Of a DNA stretch of 64,000 bases, positions 1 to 8,770 are shown in pieces. Location of the stretch: NCBI GenBank assembly GCA_016928835.1, contig JAFGJW010000006.1:116191-180190 (forward strand), read 5' to 3'. This DNA is from Candidatus Woesearchaeota archaeon. Its GTDB lineage: Archaea > Nanobdellota > Nanobdellia > Woesearchaeales > GW2011-AR15. A program made the translations under genes and the position numbers. The stretch's first letter is position 1; every line of letters begins with the position of its first letter. The notes beneath the pieces were generated by a model. The model saw only the letters and a program-made list of their open reading frames with translations. It had not been told where the DNA came from and did no database searches.

Positions 1-135
1 TATTTTTTTGTTGAAGAATGTCAGGTAGAGTAAAATAGCAAAAATGAATAAGTATTTGAGACTAATTAACTTTGTAACATCCTTTATCTTATCAAAATTG
101 TGATATCTCATAGCTTCCAAAGGAGAATATTTCAT
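1..135 (-). CDS. Partial membrane protein, C-terminus off the window edge
   Basis: An open frame starts at an ATG (133-135, minus) and runs off the left edge without a stop, giving 45 codons. The visible part has a charged N-terminus followed by a hydrophobic stretch (about residues 28-41) that could be a membrane segment. I do not recognise a family. It lies downstream of the next minus-strand gene with a 25-base gap, so the two may be co-transcribed. It could also be a chance open frame in AT-rich DNA. Confidence 0.35.
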   Translation of the reverse strand, partial: MKYSPLEAMRYHNFDKIKDVTKLISLKYLFIFAILLYLTFFNKKI

Positions 136-160
136 ATTTTTTTAAATATTTCTATAAAAG

Positions 161-805
161 TCAGAACCACTGTTTTTCGAGATGCATAGGCAATCTTAAT
201 TCAGAATCCCTAGTCATGTTAATAAAATATTTTATGTCAGATGCAAACCTAGCTGCAAATCTCCTCAGCTCAACTTCGTGATCTCTTATATTTCTTTTAT
301 ATATCCTCCTAATAAAATATTCATAAAAGAGGCCCATCAAAGAACTCACTTCTTGCCAATTATTATAGTCAATCTCTAACACCGTTGTAATCCAAATGTT
401 CACATCACCTACATACGGCTTTATCTTTTTTCCCCCGTAAGTTATCTCAATTCTTGTTAAGTGATAGCATAGAAAATCAACATAGAGTTTATATTTTAGA
501 AATGAGTGCGGGCCAAAGATTCCTCCGCATTGTTTTTCTGCTCTCCACCATGCTCTCAATTCTTTGGCATTCTCCTGGTCTCTTTTTTCCCCATAAAAAT
601 GTTCAATATGCCTGCTTCCATCAGCATGTTTCCACCCCTCATCGGTCACATAATGGTACATATATCTATAGAGGTTCTCAAAATGAATTACATTTTCCTG
701 CCTTATATGGGTCTTAAATGCTAGAACATTGCCTCTCCATGAATCCTGTTGCTCAATATTTTCTTCCCAGTGAGGAAATTCTCCTTTAGGTACCCAGACA
801 GTCAT
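161..805 (-). CDS. Hypothetical protein, 214 aa
   Basis: I do not recognise the family. The product is soluble, rich in aromatic residues (many W, Y, F and H) and strongly charged, with no signal peptide or membrane segment. Aromatic- and His-rich stretches near residues 44-70 could be part of a binding pocket, but no catalytic motif is clear. An A/T-rich TATA-like element near 825-835 (minus) lies 20-30 bases before the ATG, which suggests a leaderless transcript starting at or close to the ATG. The gene is divergent from the endonuclease IV gene. Confidence 0.7.
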   Translation of the reverse strand: MTVWVPKGEFPHWEENIEQQDSWRGNVLAFKTHIRQENVIHFENLYRYMYHYVTDEGWKHADGSRHIEHFYGEKRDQENAKELRAWWRAEKQCGGIFGPHSFLKYKLYVDFLCYHLTRIEITYGGKKIKPYVGDVNIWITTVLEIDYNNWQEVSSLMGLFYEYFIRRIYKRNIRDHEVELRRFAARFASDIKYFINMTRDSELRLPMHLEKQWF

Positions 806-865
806 ACCCTTATTAATATGTAATTATCTTTATAAATATTTCGTATACTGGTGTGGGAAAAAGGT

Positions 866-879
866 CTTTCTATAGAAAG
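866..879. promoter_or_regulatory. 14-bp perfect palindrome in a divergent promoter region
   Basis: CTTTCTATAGAAAG is perfectly self-complementary. It sits between the divergent starts at 805 and 915, just before an AT-rich TATA-like stretch, where an archaeal repressor or activator could bind. It could also arise by chance in AT-rich DNA. Confidence 0.3.
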
Positions 880-914
880 TTAATATTTTAAACAATATTA
901 TGTTTCTTTTTATC

Positions 915-1688
915 ATGACAATAAAAATAGCGCCTGCCGGGAATGTAGATTCTGATGGATTAGTATCACTAAGGAAAATTAAAGAATTTGGATTAGACGG
1001 CCAGGAGATTGAGTTTGTGAGACAGGTATATATGGATAATAAGACTGCAAAAGAGGTGGGGCAGCTAGCTGAAAAACTTGGGCTGTTCTTAAGTATCCAT
1101 GCTAGCTATTTTGTTAACCTATGCTCAGAAGAAAAAGAGAAGGTAGATGCATCAAAAAGAAGAATCTTAGAAGCATGTGAGCGTGCCCATTATTTAAACG
1201 CGGAAAATGTTGTTTTCCACGCAGGGTATTATGGAAAGAGAAGCAAGCAAGAAACCTACAATTTGATAAAAAAAGAGATGGTAGCCATGCAAGAGATAAT
1301 TAAAGCGAACAGCTGGAACAAGGTCAAATTATGTCCAGAAACAACAGGCAAAAAATCACAGTTTGGCGACTTATATGAGTTATTAAGATTAAGAGAAGAA
1401 ATCAAGTGCAATATCTGTGTTGATTTTGCCCATCTTTTAGCAAGAAATGGAAGAATAAATTATGGAGAAACCATTAGTCAGCTACCACAAAAATTTCATG
1501 CACATTTCTCAGGCATAGAATACTCTGATAAAGGGGAGAGAAAACATATTCCAATAGATGAAAAAGAATTTGAAAAATTAGCAAAAGAATTATTAAGGCA
1601 GAAAAAAGACATAACTATTGTATGTGAAGCCCCAGATCCCTTTGGGGATGCATTGAGGATGAAAAATATAATTGACAGCATCAAATGA
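915..1688 (+). CDS. nfo: Endonuclease IV family TIM-barrel protein (AP endonuclease)
   Basis: Predicted metal-dependent AP endonuclease of the xylose-isomerase-like TIM-barrel superfamily, which cleaves DNA 5' of abasic sites in base excision repair. Family landmarks are visible: IHASY, VVFHAGYYG, CPETTG, VDFAH, HAHFSG and a final CEAPDP, which supply most of the His/Glu/Asp metal ligands expected for endonuclease IV. The length (about 257 aa) is slightly short for the family. The frame is open from an ATG at 900, but ATG 915 (MTIKIAPAGN) gives the usual N-terminus. The stop overlaps the start of the PIN gene by four bases, so it heads the operon that continues into rpo7. A sugar-isomerase-like role cannot be fully excluded. 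Confidence 0.85.
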   Translation: MTIKIAPAGNVDSDGLVSLRKIKEFGLDGQEIEFVRQVYMDNKTAKEVGQLAEKLGLFLSIHASYFVNLCSEEKEKVDASKRRILEACERAHYLNAENVVFHAGYYGKRSKQETYNLIKKEMVAMQEIIKANSWNKVKLCPETTGKKSQFGDLYELLRLREEIKCNICVDFAHLLARNGRINYGETISQLPQKFHAHFSGIEYSDKGERKHIPIDEKEFEKLAKELLRQKKDITIVCEAPDPFGDALRMKNIIDSIK

Positions 1689-2068
1689 AAAGAATAATAC
1701 TAGACACAAATTTTTTGTTGATTCCTTACAATTTTCATGTTGACATTTTTGCAGAGATTGATAGGATATGTCATTTTCCATATCAACTTGTAGTTCTTGA
1801 TGCCACTATCAACGAGCTAAAAAGGATTATTGAACGCCAGAGAGGCAGACATAGGGATGCTGCCAAATTTGCACTCCTGTTAATAAATAAGAAAGACTTA
1901 TATACTCCTGCTAATTCCACTGAGCATATTGCTGATGATGTGATAGTAGAGATAGCAGACAAAGATACCATAGTCGCGACACAGGACAAGGTTCTCGGCA
2001 AAAGACTAAAGGAAAAAAATATAAGAAGGATTGTATTAAGGAATAAAAAATATCTTGAAATGATTTAA
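1685..2068 (+). CDS. Fcf1/UTP24-like PIN-domain nuclease
   Basis: A compact PIN domain of 127 aa. An early Asp follows a hydrophobic strand (ILDTNFLL), then NELKRI, an Asp pair in IADDVIVEIA and a final Asp in VATQD, matching the acidic metal site of PIN nucleases. In archaea this subfamily, related to eukaryotic Fcf1/Utp24, usually precedes rpo7, as here, and is thought to act in rRNA processing. The ATGA overlap with the upstream gene and the one-base gap to rpo7 show tight co-transcription. No antitoxin is adjacent, so a VapC-type toxin is unlikely. Confidence 0.85.
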   Translation: MKRIILDTNFLLIPYNFHVDIFAEIDRICHFPYQLVVLDATINELKRIIERQRGRHRDAAKFALLLINKKDLYTPANSTEHIADDVIVEIADKDTIVATQDKVLGKRLKEKNIRRIVLRNKKYLEMI

Positions 2069-2069
2069 A

Positions 2070-2627
2070 ATGTTTTATAAAACACTAATACAAGATCATA
2101 TAAGAGTGCCACCAAAACTATTCAATAAGCCTGTTAAAGAAGCCCTTCTTGAGCAGATTAAGACCCTCTATGATGGATTCATTTCAAAGGATGTGGGTGT
2201 AGTTATTGATGTCCTATCAATCGAATCTGTTAGTGAAGGAATAATTGTTCCAGGGGATGGCGCTGCTTATTATGAGAGTACATTTCTCCTATTAACATTC
2301 AAACCTGAGCTTCAAGAAGTGGTCAACGGACAGATTAAAGATATGGCAGATTTCGGCGCATTTATTACTCTGGGACCTATTGAAGGAATGGTCCATATAT
2401 CCCAGACAATGGACGACTTTGTGTCATTCAGCAAGGATAAGGTTCTAATGGGAAAGGAAAGTAAAAAGACACTCAAGATTGGCGATAAATGTAGAGCAAG
2501 GATAATAGCTGTCAGTTATAAGGATATCACCAATCCTAAATTTGGAGTGACTATGAGACAAAAGGGTTTGGGCAGGTTTGAGTGGATTAAGGAGGACTTT
2601 GCTCCAAAAAAGGGTGATGGAAAATAA
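2070..2627 (+). CDS. rpoE1: RNA polymerase subunit Rpo7 (E')
   Basis: The archaeal homologue of eukaryotic Rpb7. With Rpo4 it forms the stalk of RNA polymerase, which binds the nascent RNA and helps open-complex formation. The N-terminal RNP-like domain (about residues 1-80, starting MFYKTLIQDHIRVPP) is followed by an S1 RNA-binding domain (about 82-165, with GQIKDMADFGAFI and GMVHISQ). The 185 aa length is normal. Rpo4 is not in this window. The gene lies in the conserved archaeal cluster PIN, rpo7, spt4, S24e, S27ae. Confidence 0.97.
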   Translation: MFYKTLIQDHIRVPPKLFNKPVKEALLEQIKTLYDGFISKDVGVVIDVLSIESVSEGIIVPGDGAAYYESTFLLLTFKPELQEVVNGQIKDMADFGAFITLGPIEGMVHISQTMDDFVSFSKDKVLMGKESKKTLKIGDKCRARIIAVSYKDITNPKFGVTMRQKGLGRFEWIKEDFAPKKGDGK

Positions 2628-2666
2628 GATTTTCCAAGACCCACAAAAACTAAAAATTTTTTGCGG

Positions 2667-3050
2667 GTGATAAAAATTATTAAGATTGAGGATTGGATGT
2701 CAAAACCTGTTATTACCATTTTAAAAGACAGCAGCATGTTCGATGCAGTAAAATTAATGGACAAACATAATATTGGGTGCATTGCTGTTGTTGAAAAAGA
2801 GAGACCTATTGGAATATTAACTGAGAGAGATATTATCAGGAGAGTAGTGGCAAAAGAGAAGAATCTTAAACAAACGAAAGTTGCGGATATAATGACAAAG
2901 AATCCGGTCACAGTAAATAGTGAAGCATCAATCCTTGAAGTTACTAGAATCATGAGCGAGAATAATTTTCGCAGGGTCCTTGTTGTTAAAAACGATAAAC
3001 TTGTAGGCCTGGTAACTGCAAAAGATATTATTGGTTTGACTTCAACATAG
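2667..3050 (+). CDS. Tandem CBS-domain protein
   Basis: Two CBS motifs form one Bateman module filling the whole protein: MSKPVITI...GILTERDI (first) and IMTKNPVTV...LVGLVTAKDI (second). Such stand-alone pairs usually bind adenine nucleotides and act as energy sensors or regulatory subunits; the partner is unknown. Start choice is uncertain: TTG 2661, GTG 2667 and ATG 2697 are in frame, and I chose GTG because the first CBS strand begins before the ATG. It is inserted between rpo7 and spt4, which are normally adjacent, with a one-base gap to spt4. Confidence 0.9.
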   Translation: MIKIIKIEDWMSKPVITILKDSSMFDAVKLMDKHNIGCIAVVEKERPIGILTERDIIRRVVAKEKNLKQTKVADIMTKNPVTVNSEASILEVTRIMSENNFRRVLVVKNDKLVGLVTAKDIIGLTST

Positions 3051-3051
3051 A

Positions 3052-3240
3052 ATGGCTAAACAAAAGGTATGCAAAGAGTGTAGGATTATGGTTGAAGGAG
3101 ATGTGTGTCCAATTTGCAAAGGAAACCAGTTTACTGATAACTGGCACGGACAGATAAACATTATTGATCCCAATAAGTCCCTTATTGCCCAGAAGAGGGG
3201 TATAAAAGTAAAAGGCAGGTATGCGATTAAAGTTAGGTGA
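3052..3240 (+). CDS. spt4: Transcription elongation factor Spt4 (RpoE'')
   Basis: A 62-aa zinc-binding protein with CKEC (C8, C11) and CPIC (C20, C23), followed by NWHGQI and the conserved IIDPNKS motif. It forms a heterodimer with Spt5 that sits on RNA polymerase and promotes elongation. Length and motif order are typical. The stop overlaps the start of the S24e gene by four bases. Spt5 (NusG-like) is not in the window. Confidence 0.96.
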   Translation: MAKQKVCKECRIMVEGDVCPICKGNQFTDNWHGQINIIDPNKSLIAQKRGIKVKGRYAIKVR

Positions 3241-3611
3241 AACAAATGGAGTTAGAGGTCATCAAGGAGAAAGAATTGCCCCTCCTCTCGAGGAGGAGAG
3301 TATCTCTGTGGCTTAACCATAAAGGACCCACTGCTTCGCGAAATCAACTCATTAAGCAGATTGCAGACAAATTTAAAGTTGAGCCTGAGCTTATAATTAT
3401 TAAGCATATATACCCTCAATTTGGTACTGAAAGAACTAAGGTGATAGTGCATATCTACAAAGACAATGGTAAAATCGAGTTTTTTGAACATAAAAACTTA
3501 GTGGCAAAACATAGAGCTAAAGAGGATACAGATGGCGAAAGCAAGAAAAAAGGAGAAGAAGCACACAAACAAAAAGCCAGTGAAGATTTGGACACTATAC
3601 GAGAAGAGTAA
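3237..3611 (+). CDS. rps24e: Small ribosomal subunit protein eS24
   Basis: Recognised by [21 protein letters not shown] and [16 protein letters not shown], all characteristic of archaeal S24e, a small-subunit protein. The conserved fold ends near residue 98. The remaining tail of about 26 lysine- and glutamate-rich residues is encoded mostly where the reading frame overlaps the S27ae gene by 80 bases in another frame. The usual family length is about 100 aa, so the tail is an extension that exists only because no stop occurs until 3609. MKQMELEV gives two possible starts (3237 and 3246). Confidence 0.94.
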   Translation: MKQMELEVIKEKELPLLSRRRVSLWLNHKGPTASRNQLIKQIADKFKVEPELIIIKHIYPQFGTERTKVIVHIYKDNGKIEFFEHKNLVAKHRAKEDTDGESKKKGEEAHKQKASEDLDTIREE

Positions 3612-3717
3612 AATTAAAAACAAATTCTGTCCTAAGTGCGGCCAAGGAGTCATTATGGCTAACCATAAAGATAGATGGACATGTGGTAAATGTAAGTATA
3701 CTGAGTTTAAGAAGTAG
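3532..3717 (+). CDS. rps27ae: Small ribosomal subunit protein eS31 (S27ae)
   Basis: A 61-aa protein with a basic N-terminus and a C4 zinc finger: CPKC near residue 33 and CGKC near 51. It lacks the ubiquitin fusion of the eukaryotic version. Its start ATG and its Shine-Dalgarno-like GAGGAT (about 3521-3526) lie inside the S24e gene, in a different frame. The 3' end overlaps the convergent coiled-coil gene by 11 bases. The KEOPS gene kae1, often next in this archaeal cluster, is absent here. Confidence 0.95.
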   Translation: MAKARKKEKKHTNKKPVKIWTLYEKSKIKNKFCPKCGQGVIMANHKDRWTCGKCKYTEFKK

Positions 3718-4624
3718 AATTGATATTTTGTTTTTCTTCAACAATATTTTTTTGAAAAACCAATAAATCTTCTGTGGTTAATTTCTTCTTTTTCTTAATC
3801 TTATCTTCAACTATTTCTGTTTTTTGCTGTAAAGTAATCTTTTCCTGCTCTTGTTTCTCGATTTTTTTCTGAGTTTTCACTTGTTTGATTTTCTCATTTA
3901 TTTCATTCATCGAAACAAGCCTTTCTTTTAATTTCTCATTAATCCCAGTAAATTCTTCCTTTAGTTCAGTGAATTTTTTATAAGCCTCTTGTTCCTTAAC
4001 TTTGAACTCGTCAATCTCTTTTGAGAGCAAGAGCATTTCCTCATGCTTCTCCTGGCTTTTTACAGCATTTTCCTGCACTTTTGTATGAACAGAATTCGCT
4101 TCAGTCTTAAGTTTCTCAATATTAGAGTTTATTGCATGCAGTCTGTTCCAAACATCACTTACCTTGTTAATCTCTTCCAAATCCTGTTTTAAGTCATGAA
4201 TTTTTTTCATGATTTTTTTTTCTTCACTAAATGGCACAGCTTCTGTCTCAACCTTATATTCAAGTTTTTCAATCTGTTCTTTTATAAGTGCAGGATTGCC
4301 TTGGATATTATACTTCTTAGAAATCTCTTTTCTTTCTTTGTTGAAAGATTTTGCTTCCTGGATTTTATCTTTTATTTGTTTATTCAGCTCTTTTCTTCTT
4401 TCCTTTAGTCTTTTAACTTCGTCAGTGTAGCTATTTCTCTGAGATTTTGCAGCCCTAATATTACGGATTAGTTCACTGATTTTTTTAGAATGTCCCTCTT
4501 TCTCCTCAAATTGAGCCTCTTTTTTCTCATTTATGTCATTTAACTTTATTCTAAGCTCTGTAATTTCTTTTCTTAATTTTGAAATCTGCCTCAAAAGGAT
4601 TTTTTTTGTGTCACTTGTTGTCAT
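3707..4624 (-). CDS. Archaeal coiled-coil protein (COG1340-like)
   Basis: About 305 residues, almost entirely charged heptad-type coiled coil (K, E, Q, I, L), with a short conserved segment near residues 110-145 ([13 protein letters not shown]... then [13 protein letters not shown]) that is the hallmark of the COG1340 family of archaeal coiled-coil proteins. The function is not established; some members are misnamed phosphoserine phosphatases. ATG 4624 is preferred over GTG 4633 because GTGAG just upstream looks like a ribosome-binding site. It lies downstream of the L12 gene in the same direction (20-base gap), so it may be the tail of the stalk operon. Confidence 0.85.
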   Translation of the reverse strand: MTTSDTKKILLRQISKLRKEITELRIKLNDINEKKEAQFEEKEGHSKKISELIRNIRAAKSQRNSYTDEVKRLKERRKELNKQIKDKIQEAKSFNKERKEISKKYNIQGNPALIKEQIEKLEYKVETEAVPFSEEKKIMKKIHDLKQDLEEINKVSDVWNRLHAINSNIEKLKTEANSVHTKVQENAVKSQEKHEEMLLLSKEIDEFKVKEQEAYKKFTELKEEFTGINEKLKERLVSMNEINEKIKQVKTQKKIEKQEQEKITLQQKTEIVEDKIKKKKKLTTEDLLVFQKNIVEEKQNINSTS

Positions 4625-4644
4625 TAATCTCACAATACCAATCT

Positions 4645-4953
4645 TTATCCGAAAAGAGCACCTAATCCAGCAGCTGCTTCTTCTTCACTTTTCTTTTCTT
4701 CTTGTTTTTTTGGCTGATGTTCTTCTTTTTTATCCTCATGTTTATGAGCAGCTGTTCCAGCTGATGCAACAGGCGCTATAGCAGCTGATTTAATAGCGTT
4801 ATCTATATCTATTCCTTCCAATGCCGCCACCAAGGCTTTTATCCTTGCCTCATCTGGCTTCATACCTGCAGCAGCAAGTATTTTCTTTACACTATCTTCA
4901 TTTACTTTTTTTCCTGCTTTATGTAAAAGCATTGCAGCATATATATATTCCAT
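4645..4953 (-). CDS. rpl12: Large ribosomal subunit stalk protein P1 (L12)
   Basis: A 102-aa archaeal P1/L12 protein: helical dimerisation domain ([17 protein letters not shown], residues 1-60), an alanine-rich hinge, a charged linker of K and E, and the terminal GLGALFG that recruits translation GTPases. The final GLGxLFG is shared with uL10 just upstream, as is usual for the archaeal stalk. A strong Shine-Dalgarno sequence (AGGAGGAGG) precedes the ATG. It is the third gene of the L1-L10-L12 operon. Confidence 0.97.
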   Translation of the reverse strand: MEYIYAAMLLHKAGKKVNEDSVKKILAAAGMKPDEARIKALVAALEGIDIDNAIKSAAIAPVASAGTAAHKHEDKKEEHQPKKQEEKKSEEEAAAGLGALFG

Positions 4954-4969
4954 TTTTATCCTCCTCCTA

Positions 4970-5932
4970 TTAACCGAACAATGATCCTAAACCAACAGCC
5001 ATATCATCATCAGATTTTTTCTCCTTCTGTTGATCTTGTTTCTCTTTCTCTTCAGATGCATCTTTCTCTGGTTGTTCCTTAGGTTTGTCCCCAGATACTT
5101 TGTGGGCCAAAACAACTGCATTCTGATATGCATTAAAAATAACATCTTTAATATTGTCTGTTGTAACAATATTGCATGATGATGCCAAGGCACTTGAGTC
5201 TGTGTAAGCTTTTAATAATAATTGATTAATTGTTTCTTTAGAGACATAACCAATAGTAAATGCAAGGTTCAGAGACTCTATGGCAGCTAAGGCGATATTA
5301 TCCCTATAGTCTTTAGGACTAACTGTAAGTAAATCTTCGGTAAATATAAATCCATCTTCATAGACTGCAGTAAGGTTAAGACCTATCTCCATTGGTTCAA
5401 TTGAAAGACGTGATAATATACTGGCAAGCTCGCTTGATATTTTATCCCCTTTTCTTGCCACTACTGTATCCTCTTTAATCACAATTTTGCCCTGCTCAAT
5501 GCCTGTTTTTATTCCGACCTTACCAAGCATCCCGATTACTGGCCCAGGGGTAAAGGTGGTGGGGCCTGCATTTACAGATATTGGCTTTGTTGCAATTTGT
5601 CCTGGCTTTGCCGGGGCACTAGATTTATTTTCTTGCAGTATCATGCTAAGCTTAAACGGATTCTCCTTTGTAAAAACTAGGGCAGGTATTCCTCCTAAAT
5701 AGTCATTCAGTTTGTCAATATCTTTTTTACCTGATTTCTCAAATGCGATTTTCATAAGCCTCTTTTTTGTCATTTTCAGAATCATGTGCTTCTCTGTAAG
5801 TTGTTTTCTAATTTTCTGCAACTGTGGGGCAGGTATATTTTCCATATTAACTACCCCAATGATTGGAGATTCATTTATCAAGTTAACAAACAAATTTACA
5901 GTTTCTTTTTTATGTTCTGAAACATAGGCCAT
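4970..5932 (-). CDS. rpl10: Large ribosomal subunit protein uL10 (P0)
   Basis: Base of the ribosomal stalk; binds 23S rRNA and carries P1/L12 dimers. The N-terminal rRNA-binding domain begins [11 protein letters not shown] and contains the IRKQL and TKKRLMK segments. A P0-type insertion and the helices that bind P1 follow, with the tail ending GLGSLFG. The length of about 320 aa is typical for archaea. The frame opens at GTG 5941, but ATG 5932 has GTGAT at a suitable distance and is more likely. The L1 stop lies just before it, giving translational coupling. Confidence 0.96.
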   Translation of the reverse strand: MAYVSEHKKETVNLFVNLINESPIIGVVNMENIPAPQLQKIRKQLTEKHMILKMTKKRLMKIAFEKSGKKDIDKLNDYLGGIPALVFTKENPFKLSMILQENKSSAPAKPGQIATKPISVNAGPTTFTPGPVIGMLGKVGIKTGIEQGKIVIKEDTVVARKGDKISSELASILSRLSIEPMEIGLNLTAVYEDGFIFTEDLLTVSPKDYRDNIALAAIESLNLAFTIGYVSKETINQLLLKAYTDSSALASSCNIVTTDNIKDVIFNAYQNAVVLAHKVSGDKPKEQPEKDASEEKEKQDQQKEKKSDDDMAVGLGSLFG

Positions 5933-5937
5933 GTTAA

Positions 5938-6579
5938 TCACATTATTCTTACTGGTTTCCCCATAGTATACTTAATAAAGATGGATTTGACATTATTTTC
6001 ACCTTGCGGAAGGTGATGAATCAAGTAATTGTATACAAAATTAATATTTTCAACAAGCTCCTCATCAGACATTCTTTCAGTGCCAATAACTGTATGGATT
6101 ATTGGATGATTTTTTACTGTAAGCCTTATTGTCTGCTGCAATCTTTGGTACACTGGTTGGAGATTGGCATTAGGGGGGACAATACACCCTGCTTTGGGAT
6201 TAGGCATTTTTCCTCTAGGGCCAAGAATTGTACCAAACACAGTTGCCACCTTTTGCATTATAGTCGCCTGAGCTATAAAATAATCATTCTCTTCAGTTAG
6301 CTTCTTTATTTGTTTCTTACTATATTTATCAAAATCATTGGCAACCACAACATTGTCCATTACCTTTCTTGCCTGATCTGCTAATTCTGGTCCCACGAGA
6401 GCACAGACTTTTACTTTGCGCTCAATCTTTTTTGGTAAGGTAATGAAGAAATCTACCTTGTGTTCCGGCTTTTTAAGGTCTAATAGTTTAAGGTTTATTA
6501 TAATATCAACTGACTGAGTGAAATTGCGTTTATCAGATTCTCTTAGTTTTTTAACAGCTTCTTTAAGGTCTGCTTTCAT
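5938..6579 (-). CDS. rpl1: Large ribosomal subunit protein uL1
   Basis: A 213-aa L1 with the hallmark segment LGPRGKMPNPKAG (about residues 118-130) and the KPVR end typical of archaea. L1 binds the mobile L1 stalk of 23S rRNA and, in methanogens, represses its own operon by binding the mRNA leader. A strong ribosome-binding site (AGGAGGGTTGG) precedes the ATG. L11 and Spt5, which often precede L1 in archaea, are missing; the upstream neighbour is an unrelated transporter. Confidence 0.97.
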   Translation of the reverse strand: MKADLKEAVKKLRESDKRNFTQSVDIIINLKLLDLKKPEHKVDFFITLPKKIERKVKVCALVGPELADQARKVMDNVVVANDFDKYSKKQIKKLTEENDYFIAQATIMQKVATVFGTILGPRGKMPNPKAGCIVPPNANLQPVYQRLQQTIRLTVKNHPIIHTVIGTERMSDEELVENINFVYNYLIHHLPQGENNVKSIFIKYTMGKPVRIM

Positions 6580-6637
6580 TTTTCCAACCCTCCTACTTAA
6601 AAGTAGTCCAAGGGAACTCTGTATGGCAATGGAAACA

Positions 6638-6654
6638 CCAAGTATTTATAAAGT
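6638..6654 (-). promoter_or_regulatory. Candidate promoter of the L1-L10-L12 operon
   Basis: On the minus strand the sequence AAACTTTATAAATACT is a good archaeal BRE/TATA match about 60-70 bases before the rpl1 start. The leader between would be about 35-45 nt. I did not find a convincing L1-binding mimic in it. Confidence 0.55.
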
Positions 6655-6675
6655 TTATGGGGAGTAGACCTAGTT

Positions 6676-7842
6676 TCATATTGGTTGTTTATATTCTCTA
6701 ATCATCAAAACACATCCAAGCACCATCACTATTGCAGCAACCAATGGCAACATTCCTGGAATAAAATTATTGATTATAAAACCCCCAATAAATGGTCCTG
6801 CAATCTGAGCCAGACTACCAAGAGAGTTTGTAACTCCAAGTACTGCTCCTTGTTCCCTTTTATGTGCTTTTCTGGAGATATCCCCCACCAACAGAATTCT
6901 CAGCAACCCAGAGCCAGAAGCAAAGAATGTGGTTACAATATAAAACATCCACCCCCGGTTAATGAAAGCTGCAGTAAATAAACCGATTATCATAAAAATT
7001 ATTCCCATACATTGAAGCTTCTGTTCACCAAAAAAGTCTATTAATCTTCCTAATAGGCTCCCCCTTATTGTTATACTAATTAACCCAACATAAGTCAGTA
7101 TAAAACCCATATCTCTTGCAGTAAAATTAAGCTGTCTTTCAGCATATAAGGCAAGGGAACTTACCCATATAACATGAGACAAGATAAATGAAAAAAATTG
7201 CCATAGTTTTGGGGATAGTTTTGGCTTGGAAAAATATTTATTAATCTCATCAAAACTGAAAATCTTTATATTTATTTTAATTCTTTTTTTTCTTTTTATA
7301 GTCTCAGGCAGAAAAAATAGGGTCATAAACATAGTCAAAAAGGAGAATACAGCAGCAATAAATGCAGGTACACTATAACTATATATCGATAAGAAACCTC
7401 CAATTGCTGGACCTACTAAAAAGCCAAAACCAAATGCAACTCCACTAATGGCAAATACTCTGCTTCTCTCTTTTTTTGTAGAAATATCGCTCAAATAGGC
7501 CTGAGCTATTGTAAAATTGCTACCGAGCATGCCATCAACAATCCTAGACAAAAAAATCATCCATAAAGAATTGGCAAATCCAAGAATAATAAAACTGATA
7601 AAAGTAGAGAGTTGTGAAAAAAATAATAGTGGTCTTCTTCCGTAATGGTCACTTAATTTGCCCATTATTGGCGCTGAGATGAACTGAAACAATGAAAAGG
7701 TAGTTAGGATTAAACCAACAACAAAAGGACTTGCGCCTAGCTCTTGTGCAAAAAAGGGAAGATAAGGCAGAATCAAAGAAAAACCAAGGACTTCAGTGAG
7801 CATAATTGTAAAGATAGTAATATGCTCTTTTGTATATTTCAT
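6676..7842 (-). CDS. Major facilitator superfamily exporter (DHA1-like)
   Basis: A 388-aa protein with about 12 hydrophobic segments and the loop 2-3 motif A, GKLSDHYGRR (residues 61-70), followed by a second-half partner loop (GRLIDFFGEQ). The overall layout resembles drug/proton antiporters of the TetA/DHA1 type. It may export a small drug or metabolite; the substrate cannot be read from the sequence. A basic stretch near residues 183-195 is the central cytoplasmic loop. It stands alone between the L1 operon and the divergent slipin gene. Confidence 0.87.
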   Translation of the reverse strand: MKYTKEHITIFTIMLTEVLGFSLILPYLPFFAQELGASPFVVGLILTTFSLFQFISAPIMGKLSDHYGRRPLLFFSQLSTFISFIILGFANSLWMIFLSRIVDGMLGSNFTIAQAYLSDISTKKERSRVFAISGVAFGFGFLVGPAIGGFLSIYSYSVPAFIAAVFSFLTMFMTLFFLPETIKRKKRIKINIKIFSFDEINKYFSKPKLSPKLWQFFSFILSHVIWVSSLALYAERQLNFTARDMGFILTYVGLISITIRGSLLGRLIDFFGEQKLQCMGIIFMIIGLFTAAFINRGWMFYIVTTFFASGSGLLRILLVGDISRKAHKREQGAVLGVTNSLGSLAQIAGPFIGGFIINNFIPGMLPLVAAIVMVLGCVLMIREYKQPI

Positions 7843-7994
7843 CCAGAAGAGAAAATCTGTCTGGTTTTTATGTTTATTGATAATTTTTTAATCAATTATC
7901 TGCCACAGTAATTCTCTTTCAGCTGCATTTCTGCTATTGAAAAAATTTATAAAGAATAAAATGTGTTCAATATAACATGAGGGAGGTGATCATT

Positions 7995-8750
7995 ATGGGA
8001 TTATTTGGAATAGCTTTTGTGTTATTCTGGCTGTTTATTCTGCTCTTAACAGGGCTAAAAATTGTACACCAATATGAACGAGGGGTTAGGTTTACTTTGG
8101 GCAAATTCAGCGGCATTATGAATCCTGGATTGAATTTTGTGTGGCCCATTTTGCAGACATGGCAAAAAGTGGACATCAGAACAACTGTTGTTGATGTTCC
8201 TGACCAGGATTGCATGACTAAAGAGAATGTCTCTGTGAAAGTAAATGCGGTTCTTTATTATAAGATTAGGGATGCAAAAACATCCATACTTGAAGTGGAA
8301 GACTATCATTACGCTGTTTCGCAGATGGCTCAGACAACAATGAGGGATGTTGTCGGAGAGGTTGCACTTGATGAACTGCTTTCAAACAGGGATGAGATCT
8401 CTAGTAAAATCCAGACCATTATTGACAAAGCAACAGATCCTTGGGGAATAAAGGTTGAGAGTGTTGACCTGAAGCATATTGAATTGCCAAAAGAGATGGT
8501 CAGGACAATGGCCAAAGCTGCTGAAGCAGAAAGAGAGAGGAGGGCTGTGATTATTAAAGCAGAAGGAGAGGTTGTTGCTGCGAGAAATATGGCAAAGGCA
8601 GCCCATATGCTTTCACAGGTGCCAGGTGCACTTCATTTGAGAACATTGCAGAGCATAAATGATCTAAGTTCTGATCAGTCAAATACTGTAGTCTTTGCAA
8701 TGCCGCTCGAGGTCCTAAGAGCCTTTGAGGGATTTGGAAAGAAAAAATAA
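7995..8750 (+). CDS. Slipin (stomatin-like SPFH/band 7 protein)
   Basis: One N-terminal membrane hairpin (about residues 1-22) is followed by an SPFH domain with the slipin signatures YERGVRFTLGKF, GLNFVWP and VDVPDQDCMTKENV, then a coiled region rich in A and E (AEAERERRA). These membrane scaffold proteins form oligomers and often partner with an NfeD protease, which is not adjacent here. The start is set by a near-perfect ribosome-binding site (GGAGGTGATC, 7982-7991) just before ATG 7995; the ATG at 7977 would place that site inside the gene. Confidence 0.94.
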   Translation: MGLFGIAFVLFWLFILLLTGLKIVHQYERGVRFTLGKFSGIMNPGLNFVWPILQTWQKVDIRTTVVDVPDQDCMTKENVSVKVNAVLYYKIRDAKTSILEVEDYHYAVSQMAQTTMRDVVGEVALDELLSNRDEISSKIQTIIDKATDPWGIKVESVDLKHIELPKEMVRTMAKAAEAERERRAVIIKAEGEVVAARNMAKAAHMLSQVPGALHLRTLQSINDLSSDQSNTVVFAMPLEVLRAFEGFGKKK

Positions 8751-8770
8751 GTGTACTTCTTTAAAACATA

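Noticed and set aside
1685..2068. PIN protein as a VapC toxin
   Set aside because: No antitoxin is adjacent; the position before rpo7 and the sequence fit the Fcf1-like processing group.
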